NCBI RefSeq assembly: GCF_016863295.1
Contig: NZ_BOOP01000047.1
Span: 1-64,000, forward strand
Length of the DNA: 64,000 nt
From: Planotetraspora phitsanulokensis
GTDB taxonomy: Bacteria > Actinomycetota > Actinomycetes > Streptosporangiales > Streptosporangiaceae
Direction of reading: 5' to 3'
Part shown: one piece after another, positions 35,638-43,783 of the stretch
How positions within the stretch are numbered: position 1 is the stretch's first letter
Layout: each line of letters opens with the position of its first letter
The notes under the pieces: model-generated
The model's database searches: none
What the model was told of the DNA's origin: nothing
What the model saw: only the letters and a program-made list of their open reading frames with translations
Made by a program: the position numbers and the translations under genes

Positions 35638-35720
35638 AATAACCTATCCGGACCGTGACTTTGCCGGCCGAGCACTTGGCACGGGGAACCCACGTCCGGC
35701 CATGAGGAAAGGGCTGCTGA

Positions 35721-36836
35721 ATGGCCAGGGACGCGCTCGTCAAAGACGAATTGGCGGCGAAGTTCGTCACCGAGAAGGAGTCGCCCTACACCCGTTGGGT
35801 CGCCGCCGAGGGGCTGGACATCATCGCCGCCCACTACGTCCCGGATCTGCGCACGGTGGAGCTCAAGCCCTGGGCACGGCGAGGCGGGCGCGGTGTGTTC
35901 ATCAACCACGAGGCCACCCGCACGTCGAACGACTGCTATGTCTGCGAGATCCCGGCGGGCGGCATGCTGGCGCCGCAGCGGCAACTCTTCGAGGAGATGA
36001 TCCTCGTCCTCGATGGGCAGGGTTCGACGAAGGTCTGGAACGACGCCGGCGCCGAGGTCACCTTCGAGTGGCAGGCCGGCTCGCTGTTCGCCATCCCGCT
36101 CAACGCCCATCACCAGCACTTCAACGGGTCCGGGCAGAAGGCCGCACGTTTCGTCTCCTCGACCAACCTGCCTCCGGTCCTCAACCTCTATGACGACGTC
36201 GATTTCGTCTTCAACACCCCCAAGGACTTCCCGAACCGCTTCGCCGGCGAGCCCGACTACTTCTCCCCCAAGGGTGAGCAGAAGGGACTGCTGTTGGACA
36301 CGAACTTCGTCGCCGACGCGGTCAACCTGCCGCTGGTCGAGGCGAAGGAACGCGGCGCGGGCGGCGGGCACATCCGCTTCGCGATGGCCAAGGGCTCGAT
36401 GAACAGCCACATCTCGCAGTTCCCCGTGGGGACGTACAAGAAGGGGCACCGCCACGGTCCGGGCGCTCACGTCATCATCCTGTCGGGTACGGGATACAGC
36501 CTGATGTGGCCCGAAGGAGAGGAGCCGCGGCGCTACGAGTGGGGCCCCGGCTCACTGATCGTCCCGCCGAACATGTGGTTCCACCAGCACTTCAACGTCG
36601 GCCTGGAGCCCGCCCGCTACCTCGCCTTCAAGCACGAGGTGGTGTCGGTCCGCAACGCGCAGGGCGTGCCGAAGGCGTGGATCAGCCAGCGCATCGGCGG
36701 CGACCAGATCGACTACGCCGACGAGTCGCCGTACGTCCGTGAGACCTTCCGCGAGGCCCTGGCCAAGTACGGCATCGAGCCGCAGATGGACAAGGTGTAC
36801 ACGGCCGAACTCGAGACACTGCCGCCGAAGCCGTAG
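35721..36836 (+). CDS. Bicupin protein with a partly degenerate N-terminal barrel
   Basis: A 371-residue cytoplasmic protein with two cupin domains. The C-terminal barrel keeps a metal site: His243, His245, His250 in KKGHRHGPGAHVIILSGTG and His288/His290 in MWFHQHFN. In the N-terminal barrel the first histidines are replaced (GGMLAPQRQLFEEMILVLDG has Gln where His is expected), though Glu91/92 and a His cluster AHHQHF remain. ATG 35721 follows GGAAAGGG. Only distantly related to the 23032 bicupin. It forms an operon with the EutA-like gene 46 bases downstream. An oxygenase or isomerase role on a ring or ring-fission product is inferred from context only. Confidence 0.8.
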   Translation: MARDALVKDELAAKFVTEKESPYTRWVAAEGLDIIAAHYVPDLRTVELKPWARRGGRGVFINHEATRTSNDCYVCEIPAGGMLAPQRQLFEEMILVLDGQGSTKVWNDAGAEVTFEWQAGSLFAIPLNAHHQHFNGSGQKAARFVSSTNLPPVLNLYDDVDFVFNTPKDFPNRFAGEPDYFSPKGEQKGLLLDTNFVADAVNLPLVEAKERGAGGGHIRFAMAKGSMNSHISQFPVGTYKKGHRHGPGAHVIILSGTGYSLMWPEGEEPRRYEWGPGSLIVPPNMWFHQHFNVGLEPARYLAFKHEVVSVRNAQGVPKAWISQRIGGDQIDYADESPYVRETFREALAKYGIEPQMDKVYTAELETLPPKP

Positions 36837-36882
36837 CCCCGGACCGCGAGGCCTGGTTCCGACGCACGTGAGGAGTACGACC

Positions 36883-38520
36883 GTGAGGCACACCGGTACG
36901 CACGACCACATCCGTGGTGACGGCCGTGGCGGCCACCACCACGGCGACGTGCCCACGGTCTACTCGGCGTACGTCCCGGACCACGACCACGCGCACGACG
37001 ACGAGGCGCTGAGCCCGATCGAGGACAACCCCATCTGGCAGCAGGACAACGTCACGCTGCACAGTGTGGGCATCGACATCGGATCGTCCGGCACGCAGGT
37101 CCTGTTCTCCCGACTGCACCTTCGGCGGATCGGCGAGGACCTGACGACCCGTTACATCGTGGTCCGCCGGCAGACGCTGTACCGCTCCCCCGTCTCGCTC
37201 ACCCCGTACGCGAGCGGCGAGCACATCGACGCCGAGGCTCTGGGGTCGATCATCGACCAGGCCTACGACGGGGCGGACGTCCGCCCGTCCGACGTCGACA
37301 CCGGCGTCGTGATCCTGACCGGCGAGGCGCTGCGCCGTCGCAACGCCGAGGCCATCGCGAGCGTCCTGGCCGAGCGCGGGGGCGAGCTGGTCAACGCGAC
37401 CGCGGGCCACAACATGGAGGCGATGCTCGCCGCCTATGGCTCGGGCGCGGCGAAGGTGTCGCACGACACCGGGCTGCGCATCCTGAACATCGACATCGGA
37501 GGCGGGACGACGAAGCTCGCGGTGCTGGACGGCGGCCGGGTCGCGACGACGGCCGCGGTCCACATCGGTGGCCGGCTCCTGGTCGTCGATAATCAGGACC
37601 GCATCGTCCGCCTCGACCCGGCCGGACGTCGTCACGCCGCGCGTGCCGGCTACGCCTGGGAACTCGGCGACGTCGCCCGGCCGGAGGAGCTGCAGAAGGT
37701 GGCGGAGACGATGGCGGACGCGATCGTCGCGGCACTCAGCGCTGATCCGCTCCCCGAGGACGTCGCAGGGCTCTACCTCACCGAGCGGCCGGCGGAGGCC
37801 GGGCCGATCGACGGGGTGATGTTCTCGGGCGGGGTGGCGGAGTACGTCTACGACCGGGAGAGCGGCACCTTCGGCGACCTCGGCCGGCCGCTCGGCCGGG
37901 CGTTGCGCCGGCGGGTCGACTCCGGGGCGCTGCCGTTCCCGCTCCTGCCACCGGGCGAATGCATTCGCGCCACCGCCCTGGGCGCGTCGGAGTACAGCGT
38001 GCAGCTCAGCGGGAACACCGGCTACATCACCGACCCCGACGCGCTGCTCCCCCGCCGCAACCTGCAGGTGATACGGCCGCACTACGAGCTCGGGGAGACG
38101 GTCGACGCGGCGGCGATCGCGGCGGCGATCCGGCGACACCTCGTCGCCCTCGACGTCGGCCAGACCGGCGCCGACGTCGCCCTCGCCATGTCCTGGAACG
38201 GCCTGCCGAGCTACGACCGGCTCATATCCTTCGCACGCGGCCTACGTGATGGCCTCGCGGACCGGATCACGCAGGGCCGGCCGGTGTACGTCATGCTCGA
38301 CGGCGACGTGGCCATGACGCTCGGCAGACTGCTGCGGGAGGAGCTCGCGGTCACCGGCGAGCTCCTGGTCATCGACGGTCTCAACCTACGCGATTTCGAC
38401 TACATCGACATCGGCCGGATACGGTTCCCGTCGAACACCGTACCGGTCACGATAAAGTCGCTGCTCTTCCAGCAGGACCCCCGGCACGACCGGCCGACGT
38501 GTGACGGCGACCCACTCTGA
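36883..38520 (+). CDS. EutA-like ASKHA ATPase with His-rich N-terminus
   Basis: A 545-residue protein resembling the ethanolamine ammonia-lyase reactivase EutA (about 470 residues). The actin-like phosphate motifs are VGIDIGSSGTQVLFSRL (63-79) and LNIDIGGGTTKLAVLDGG (201-218); VMFSGGVAEYVY and ECIRATALGASEYSVQLSG are EutA landmarks. The extra first 40 residues hold nine His (HHHGD at 18-22, DHDHAHDD at 33-40), a likely metal-binding tail. GTG 36883 follows AGGAG by eight bases. EutA reactivates a cobalamin enzyme, yet no EutB, EutC or other cobalamin enzyme is in the window. It may service a remote B12 enzyme or be recruited for an activation step here. Confidence 0.82.
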   Translation: MRHTGTHDHIRGDGRGGHHHGDVPTVYSAYVPDHDHAHDDEALSPIEDNPIWQQDNVTLHSVGIDIGSSGTQVLFSRLHLRRIGEDLTTRYIVVRRQTLYRSPVSLTPYASGEHIDAEALGSIIDQAYDGADVRPSDVDTGVVILTGEALRRRNAEAIASVLAERGGELVNATAGHNMEAMLAAYGSGAAKVSHDTGLRILNIDIGGGTTKLAVLDGGRVATTAAVHIGGRLLVVDNQDRIVRLDPAGRRHAARAGYAWELGDVARPEELQKVAETMADAIVAALSADPLPEDVAGLYLTERPAEAGPIDGVMFSGGVAEYVYDRESGTFGDLGRPLGRALRRRVDSGALPFPLLPPGECIRATALGASEYSVQLSGNTGYITDPDALLPRRNLQVIRPHYELGETVDAAAIAAAIRRHLVALDVGQTGADVALAMSWNGLPSYDRLISFARGLRDGLADRITQGRPVYVMLDGDVAMTLGRLLREELAVTGELLVIDGLNLRDFDYIDIGRIRFPSNTVPVTIKSLLFQQDPRHDRPTCDGDPL

Positions 38521-38590
38521 ACGCTCGCGGATCGACATTCGGGCGACGGCTTGGCGAAGTGCGCCGACGTGGCCGGCGCGACCTCGATCG

Positions 38591-39373
38591 CTACTCCTCG
38601 CCGTCCAGATTCTCCAGACGCGGGTCCTGGTAGTCCGCCAGACGGTCGGCGGTACGTTGCAGGTGGCGGGTCATGATGCCGCGTGCTCGCTCGAGATCCC
38701 GCTGCTCGATCGCCTCGACCAGCTCGAAGTGTTCGTGCGCTCCCCGGGGACCCATCAACGGCGCGGCGACATGTGCCTGTTGCAGTGACATGAGCATGGG
38801 GCCGTGGAAGGTCTGCACCAGCATCTCGATTGCCGGATTGTGCGCTGCGGACGCGACCCGCACGTGGAACGCCGCCGACATCGCCATGGTGTAAGAGCCG
38901 CTCTCCAGCGCGTTCAGGCCCTGTTCGACGAGGACCCGAAGGTCCGCGATGTCCTCTTCGGTGGCGCGCTCCACCACCAGCGGCAGGATGCCGAGCTCGA
39001 AGACCATACGGGCCTCGGTGACGTCGCCGGCCGTCATCGAAGCCAAGGTCATGAGTTCAGCCAGCCCCTTCCCGACGCGTTCGCTGGACGGCTGGACGAC
39101 GAAGGCGCCTCCCCGAGCCCCGACGCGGATCTCCACCAGCCCACTGGCCTCGAGCACCCGGAGAGCCTCGCGGACCGTCACTCTGCTGACGCCGAACTGC
39201 TCACACAGACTGCGCTCGCTGGGCAGCCGGTCGCCGGGGACGAGCTTGCCCTCTCTTATCAGGAGCCGCACCTGCTCCACGATGACCTCGGAGATGCGGT
39301 CGACGCTCACCGGGCTGAACAGGCCCTTCGTCCCTCCGAGGCCCGCCGTCCCATCCGATGGGCCCATTGCCAT
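38591..39373 (-). CDS. GntR-family regulator, FadR subfamily (regulator 1)
   Basis: A 260-residue transcription factor. The winged helix is at about 25-95 (RLPSERSLCEQFGVSRVTVREALRVL, read as PSERSLCEQFGVS and RVTVREALRVL), followed by GARGGAFV and an all-helical FCD ligand domain with the conserved EARMVFELGI and AFHVRVASAAHN segments. ATG 39373 is chosen because GGAGGG lies nine bases upstream; earlier ATGs lack a site. A perfect TGGT-N3-ACCA palindrome is 57 bases upstream, as expected for autoregulation. Very similar to the regulator at 51073. The inducer is probably a pathway acid. Confidence 0.9.
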   Translation of the reverse strand: MAMGPSDGTAGLGGTKGLFSPVSVDRISEVIVEQVRLLIREGKLVPGDRLPSERSLCEQFGVSRVTVREALRVLEASGLVEIRVGARGGAFVVQPSSERVGKGLAELMTLASMTAGDVTEARMVFELGILPLVVERATEEDIADLRVLVEQGLNALESGSYTMAMSAAFHVRVASAAHNPAIEMLVQTFHGPMLMSLQQAHVAAPLMGPRGAHEHFELVEAIEQRDLERARGIMTRHLQRTADRLADYQDPRLENLDGEE

Positions 39374-39429
39374 ACCGGCGTCCCTCCACGATCTTGGCGG
39401 ATCCCCCGCGCTCTTCATGTTACCAGGAA

Positions 39430-39440
39430 TGGTCTGACCA
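39430..39440. promoter_or_regulatory. GntR operator-like site 5
   Basis: TGGTCTGACCA, a full match to TGGT-N3-ACCA and close to the E. coli FadR half-site pattern, lies between the divergent regulator 1 gene and the gene at 39661. Confidence 0.75.
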
Positions 39441-39548
39441 ATACGCTCAGCAACCACCGCCGCCTACCAAGTCGCAACGCCTGGTCGCCCCGATGCGGCG
39501 CCAGACCGGGCCCCGCACACCACTAGCGGCGCACCAACATTGGGCAAA

Positions 39549-39559
39549 TGGTCTGATTA
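39549..39559. promoter_or_regulatory. Degenerate GntR operator-like site 6
   Basis: TGGTCTGATTA keeps the left half of site 5 but not the right half. It lies 102 bases upstream of the decarboxylase-like gene at 39661. It may be a weak or auxiliary site. Confidence 0.35.
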
Positions 39560-39660
39560 TTTGCTAGTATCCCACACGGAGCTGGTCGGAATCACCGCAG
39601 CATCGGCGCGCAAGCTCCGGATGCAGCCGTGTCGGCGGATGTCCGTGAACGGGAGAGAAC

Positions 39661-40608
39661 ATGCCGAGCATGCCGCTACGGACGGTGGCCCGAACCCAGG
39701 GGAACAACCGCGCTCTCAAGAATGGCACGGTCACCCCGAAGCGATTCGACCTCGCCTTCGAGGAGGTCCCGGTTCTCGTCGACGCCTTCCGCCGGATGGT
39801 TCGGGGGCTCGAATTCGACGTCTGCGAGATGGCGATGACGACCTACCTCTGCGCCAAAGCGCACAGCAAGCCGTTCACGGCACTGCCGATCTTCCTGGTG
39901 CGCGGATTCCATCACGGCGCCATCGTGCGCGCCCCGGAGGCCGGCATTCGAGATCCGAAGGATCTCGAAGGTCGAAAGGTCGGCGTCAATCGCGGATACA
40001 CCGTGACGACCGGCGTGTGGGCGCGCGGCGTCTTGCAGGACGAGTACGGTGTCGACCTCAGCAAGGTGACCTGGGTGCCCTCCGGAGACGAACACGTCGC
40101 CGAGTACCGTCCCCCGGGCAACGTCAAGCCGCTACAGCCGGGAGAGAGCCTCGCCGACCTGGTGGCCACCGGCGAACTCGCTGCCGCGGTCGGCGTCGAT
40201 TCCAGCCCTCCTGACCTCCTGCCGCTGATACCCGACGCGACGGAGGCCGGCTTCGCCGCGCTTCGCCGCCGCGGTCATTACCCCATCAACCACTTGGTGG
40301 TCGTACGGGACGACCTGCTCGCGGCGCACCCCGGATTGGCCACGGACGTGTTCGAAGCCTTCGTCGAGGCCAAGAACCTGTACGTCGACCGGCTACGTCG
40401 CGACGCGATCGAGGAACCGACACCGACGGATCTCATGTACCGGCGCGTCATGGAGATCACCGGCGCGGACCCGCTGCCCTACGGCATAGCGCCGAACCGT
40501 GCCGTCATCGACGAGCTCATCGAGCATGCGACAAGCCAACGCATCCTCGATACGCGGCCCGCCGTGGAGTCGCTGTTCGCGGAGAGCACCGTGAATCTGA
40601 CCGGTTGA
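39661..40608 (+). CDS. Second 4,5-dihydroxyphthalate decarboxylase-like protein
   Basis: A 315-residue cytoplasmic protein with the same binding-protein-like fold as the product of 33817, but divergent. Shared landmarks are LEFDVCEMAMTTYLCAK, FTALPIFLVRGFHHGAIV, DLEGRKVGVNRGYTVTTG and YPINHLVVVRDDLLAAHPG. No signal peptide is present, so it is not an ABC binding protein. The most likely role is decarboxylation of another dicarboxylated aromatic or of a related acid. It is divergent from regulator 1 and followed after 62 bases by the RpiB-like gene. Confidence 0.78.
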   Translation: MPSMPLRTVARTQGNNRALKNGTVTPKRFDLAFEEVPVLVDAFRRMVRGLEFDVCEMAMTTYLCAKAHSKPFTALPIFLVRGFHHGAIVRAPEAGIRDPKDLEGRKVGVNRGYTVTTGVWARGVLQDEYGVDLSKVTWVPSGDEHVAEYRPPGNVKPLQPGESLADLVATGELAAAVGVDSSPPDLLPLIPDATEAGFAALRRRGHYPINHLVVVRDDLLAAHPGLATDVFEAFVEAKNLYVDRLRRDAIEEPTPTDLMYRRVMEITGADPLPYGIAPNRAVIDELIEHATSQRILDTRPAVESLFAESTVNLTG

Positions 40609-40670
40609 GCACTCCGAATCTTGTGGCGATGTACGCAATCCGACCAGGCAACAGTTAGTGAGGCGGGCGC

Positions 40671-41126
40671 ATGCGGATAGCCATCGCGGCGGATCACCAT
40701 GGTCTTGCGTTGAAGGCGAGGCTGATCACCCGGCTCACCGCGCAAGGTCACGAGGTCGACGACCGCGGCGCACACGCCGACGGGGAGACGGTGGACTATC
40801 CGCCGCTCTGCGCGGACGTCTGCGGCCGGGTCGTCGACGGTCACGCCGACCGCGCGATCGTGGTGGGAGGCAGCGGGATGGGCGAACTGATCGCCTGCAA
40901 CAAGATCCGCGGCATCCGCGCCGGGCTGTGTCACGACCTGTTCACCACTGAGATCTCCCGCGCCCACAACGACGCCAATGTGATCGTCATCGGCGCCAAG
41001 GTCCTCGGCCCGGAACTGGCCGACGAGATTGTCGATCTGTGGTTGAACACCCGGTTCAAGGGCGGCCCGCACCAGCAGCGGTTGGACCAGATCGCCATGC
41101 TCGAGCGTGGCGAGTCGCTGACCTGA
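40671..41126 (+). CDS. RpiB/LacA-family isomerase homologue without the catalytic Cys
   Basis: A 151-residue Rossmann-like protein of the RpiB family. AADHHGLALK near the start and SRAHNDANVIVIGA near residue 98 keep the conserved His residues. The segment that carries the catalytic Cys in ribose-5-phosphate isomerase B (usually CGTG or CGSG) reads VVGGSGMGELIACNK, so the Cys is Gly here. Ring opening and isomerisation of ribose 5-phosphate by the known mechanism is therefore doubtful. In this operon a tautomerase or isomerase role on a keto acid is possible but unproven. The MFS gene downstream is convergent, five bases away. Confidence 0.8.
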   Translation: MRIAIAADHHGLALKARLITRLTAQGHEVDDRGAHADGETVDYPPLCADVCGRVVDGHADRAIVVGGSGMGELIACNKIRGIRAGLCHDLFTTEISRAHNDANVIVIGAKVLGPELADEIVDLWLNTRFKGGPHQQRLDQIAMLERGESLT

Positions 41127-41130
41127 CGGG

Positions 41131-42414
41131 TCATGCCCCTGGCACGGGACGCCGCTCCTCTTCGGGATCTTCGTCGTCCTCCCCGACCCCCTCGTCATCG
41201 GCCTCCACTATTCCGGTGTAGGACCGCACCACGCCGCCCCGCAGCCATGACCACCCGGCGACGACCATCGGCCCCAGCCCCCCGATGGTGAGTGCTCCCA
41301 CGGGTCCGATCACGCCGGCCACCGCCCCGACGACGACGTCTCCGATCGCCGGACCGCCCCGCGAGGACATCTGGTAGAAGGCGGTGACTCGGCCGCGGAT
41401 CTCGTCGGGTGTGTCGATCTGGACCGCGGCATGCCGGATCGTGGTCGACATGGCGTCGAAGGCGCCGAGGAGCAGGGCGGCGAGCACGGCTAGGACGAAG
41501 ACCGGCGAGTGCGCCAGGAGGATGGCGGAAATGCCGTAGAGGGCCGTGGAGACCAGCAGGACCCGGCCCTGCCGTTGGCTGCGCTGCACGGTACGGAAGA
41601 CCGCGTACGTCGCGATCAGCGCACCGGCGGACGGGGCGCCGGACAGCACTCCGTATCCGGTCGCGCCGACGTGCAGCACATCCAGTGCGAGCGCCGGCAG
41701 CAGGACGCGATAGGCGCTGAACACGGTCGCCGACAAGTCGAGCAACATGAGGTTGTAGACGAGCGGCCGGTGGGCGATGTACTTGGCGCCCTCGGCGATC
41801 GACCCGAGTATCGAACGGCGTTCCCCGGACGACTCCAGCTTGGAGATCCGGAGCGTGGCGAGCACTCCGACCAGCACCGCGTAGGACACCGCGTCGACGA
41901 CGTACATCAGTCCGGGCCCGGCCAGGCTGATGAGCACGCCGGACAGAAGCGGGCCCACCAGGACGGCGAGCTCCCGCGACGGGTTGAGCAGCGCGACCGC
42001 CTGCCCGATCTGGCTCCTGGGCACCAGAGCGGGGATCAGCGCCTGCCGGGCCGGCTGGTCGAAAGTCGCCGCGGCGGTGGTGAGCACCACGGAGAGCACG
42101 ACGTGCCATGCCTCGGCCTGGCCGGCCAGCGTCAGCCAGGAGAGCACCACGGCGACGAGCAACGCGACGCCCTGCGCGGCCTGGAGCAGACGACGCCGGT
42201 CCAGGCGGTCAGCGAGTGCTCCGCCCAGCGGGCTGAGGAGAAGCAGCGCGACCGCCTGCGCGGCGCCGACCAGCCCGGTGTAGGCGACCGAGTGGGTGAG
42301 CTCGTAGACCTGGTAGAAATTCGCCGCCACAGTGCCGCGGGTGCCGATCTGGGACAGAACGACCCCTGCCCAATACAGCGTGAAGTCGCGGTTGCGCAGG
42401 ATCGCGGGTGTCAC
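41131..42414 (-). CDS. MFS exporter, EntS/DHA3-like
   Basis: A 427-residue 12-helix major-facilitator transporter of the EntS-like group. The N-terminal RNRDFTLYWAGVVLSQIGT, the loop GGALADRLDRRRLL (motif A) and the segment FDQPARQALIPALVP are typical. The C-terminus is an acidic tail (EADDEGVGEDDEDPEEE) after the last helix. GTG 42414 is the start. It lies downstream of the ABC-transporter operon on the same strand, separated by a 194-base gap with a hairpin. Efflux of a toxic aromatic or intermediate is plausible. Confidence 0.85.
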   Translation of the reverse strand: MTPAILRNRDFTLYWAGVVLSQIGTRGTVAANFYQVYELTHSVAYTGLVGAAQAVALLLLSPLGGALADRLDRRRLLQAAQGVALLVAVVLSWLTLAGQAEAWHVVLSVVLTTAAATFDQPARQALIPALVPRSQIGQAVALLNPSRELAVLVGPLLSGVLISLAGPGLMYVVDAVSYAVLVGVLATLRISKLESSGERRSILGSIAEGAKYIAHRPLVYNLMLLDLSATVFSAYRVLLPALALDVLHVGATGYGVLSGAPSAGALIATYAVFRTVQRSQRQGRVLLVSTALYGISAILLAHSPVFVLAVLAALLLGAFDAMSTTIRHAAVQIDTPDEIRGRVTAFYQMSSRGGPAIGDVVVGAVAGVIGPVGALTIGGLGPMVVAGWSWLRGGVVRSYTGIVEADDEGVGEDDEDPEEERRPVPGA

Positions 42415-42468
42415 GCGGTGTCTCCGTGTTCATGGCGATCCTGCGGATCGCGGTTCGGTCGCTGAGAT

Positions 42469-42530
42469 CCTGTGTCTTCCCTCGTCACTCCGGTCGCTAC
42501 GCTCCCTGCGTTCCTCAGTCCAGACACAGG
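42469..42530 (-). terminator. Stem with 9-base-period loop, possible terminator of the ABC operon
   Basis: CCTGTGTCT at 42469-42477 pairs with AGACACAGG at 42522-42530. The 44-base loop has a loose nine-base rhythm (GTCACTCCG, GTCGCTACG, CTCCCTGCG, TTCCTCAG). It lies about 80 bases beyond the stop of the ATPase gene and before the MFS gene. A terminator is the simplest reading; a dispersed repeat is the alternative. Confidence 0.4.
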
Positions 42531-42608
42531 CGCTCCCTCACGGGAGCCGCTTGGGCGCCGAAGGCCCAGAACACTGCCGAGCCCGGCGATTCATGGTCGG
42601 ATGTGCGG

Positions 42609-43757
42609 TCAGTCGACGGGCACGAGCACGAGCTTGGCGGGATCCATCCGCAGATAGACCGTGGTCCCGGGTTCGATCGAGGTCGAGGGGTTTCCGCGTG
42701 TCCTGAGCTCGTGCTTGCCCAGTCCCACCACGTGGTCGAGGCTGTCTCCGAGGTAGGCACGGGTCAGGACCGTGCCCTTCCACTCGTTGGGCACCTCGCC
42801 CGCCCGGGATGTGGTGCTGACCTCCACCGCTTCCGGCCTCACGGACACGATCACGTCGGTGCCGATGGGAAGGGCCGCGGCCGAGTCCAGTACGAGCTGC
42901 CCGTCGGCCGTGTCGACGGTGTATCGATCACCGTCCTTGGCCACCACGTTGCCGGACAGGAAGTTCGACGTACCGATGAACTCGGCGACGAACCGGCAGT
43001 TGGGGTTCTCGTATATCTCGCGGGGGCGGCCGAGCTGTACGACGTTGCCGTCCCGCATGACCGCGATCGAGTTGCTGAGGGCCAGGGCCTCGACCTGGTC
43101 ATGCGTGACGTACACCGAGGTGATGCCGAGCTCGCGCTGCACCCTCTTGAGCTCGTAACGCAGTGACTCCCGCAGTTTCGCGTCGAGGTTGGACAGCGGC
43201 TCGTCGAGCAGCAGGAGCGGAGGTTCGATCACAAGTGCGCGGGCGAGGGCGAGCCGCTGCTGCTGACCACCGGAAAGTTTGGTCGCCTGGCGGTCGGCCA
43301 GGGCGGCGAGCTCCATGGTGTCGAGCACACGCATCACCCGCTCGGAGATCTCCTTACGGCTCACGCGGTCGCCGCGCTTTTTCACCTGCAGGGGGAAGGC
43401 GACGTTGTCGAAAACCGACATGTGCGGCCAGATGGCGTAGGACTGGAAGACCATGCCCAGTCCCCGCTCGTTCGCGGGGATGTTCACCGACTTCTTCCCC
43501 TCACTTGAGGAGAAGAGGACGCGGCCACCGACTTCGATGGTCCCCGAGTCAGGGCGTTCCAGCCCGGCGATCGAGCGTAACGTCGTCGTCTTGCCGCAGC
43601 CCGAGGGACCGAGCAAGGTGAACAGCTGACCGTTCTCGACGGTGAAGTTGACGTCGTTGACCGCGAACACCCGGGCCTCCCGTGGCGCGGACGCGCGCGA
43701 GCTGCGCCGGCGGCGCTCCCCGTCGAAGGTCTTGACGAGGTTGTTGATGCGGAGCAC
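42609..43757 (-). CDS. ABC transporter ATPase, FbpC/PotA type
   Basis: A 382-residue importer ATPase. Walker A GPSGCGKTT is at 50-58, the signature LSGGQQQRLALARAL near 155-169, Walker B LLLLDEPLSNLD near 175-186, and the H-loop YVTHDQVEALAL near 207-218; residues 260-382 are the TOBE regulatory domain. A basic insert (GERRRRSSRASAPREARV) at about 13-30 interrupts the first strands, longer than usual. GTG 43757 follows AGGAGG. It energises the permease encoded 26 bases upstream. Confidence 0.92.
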   Translation of the reverse strand: MLRINNLVKTFDGERRRRSSRASAPREARVFAVNDVNFTVENGQLFTLLGPSGCGKTTTLRSIAGLERPDSGTIEVGGRVLFSSSEGKKSVNIPANERGLGMVFQSYAIWPHMSVFDNVAFPLQVKKRGDRVSRKEISERVMRVLDTMELAALADRQATKLSGGQQQRLALARALVIEPPLLLLDEPLSNLDAKLRESLRYELKRVQRELGITSVYVTHDQVEALALSNSIAVMRDGNVVQLGRPREIYENPNCRFVAEFIGTSNFLSGNVVAKDGDRYTVDTADGQLVLDSAAALPIGTDVIVSVRPEAVEVSTTSRAGEVPNEWKGTVLTRAYLGDSLDHVVGLGKHELRTRGNPSTSIEPGTTVYLRMDPAKLVLVPVD

Positions 43758-43783
43758 CTGTCCTCCTGATAAAGGCCGGTTGT

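Noticed and set aside
36883-38520. Ethanolamine utilisation locus
   Set aside because: Only the EutA-like ATPase is present; no lyase, shell protein or aldehyde dehydrogenase of that system is seen.
42481-42520. CRISPR-like short periodic repeat
   Set aside because: The nine-base rhythm is imperfect and short, without equal repeats and spacers; it is the loop of a stem.
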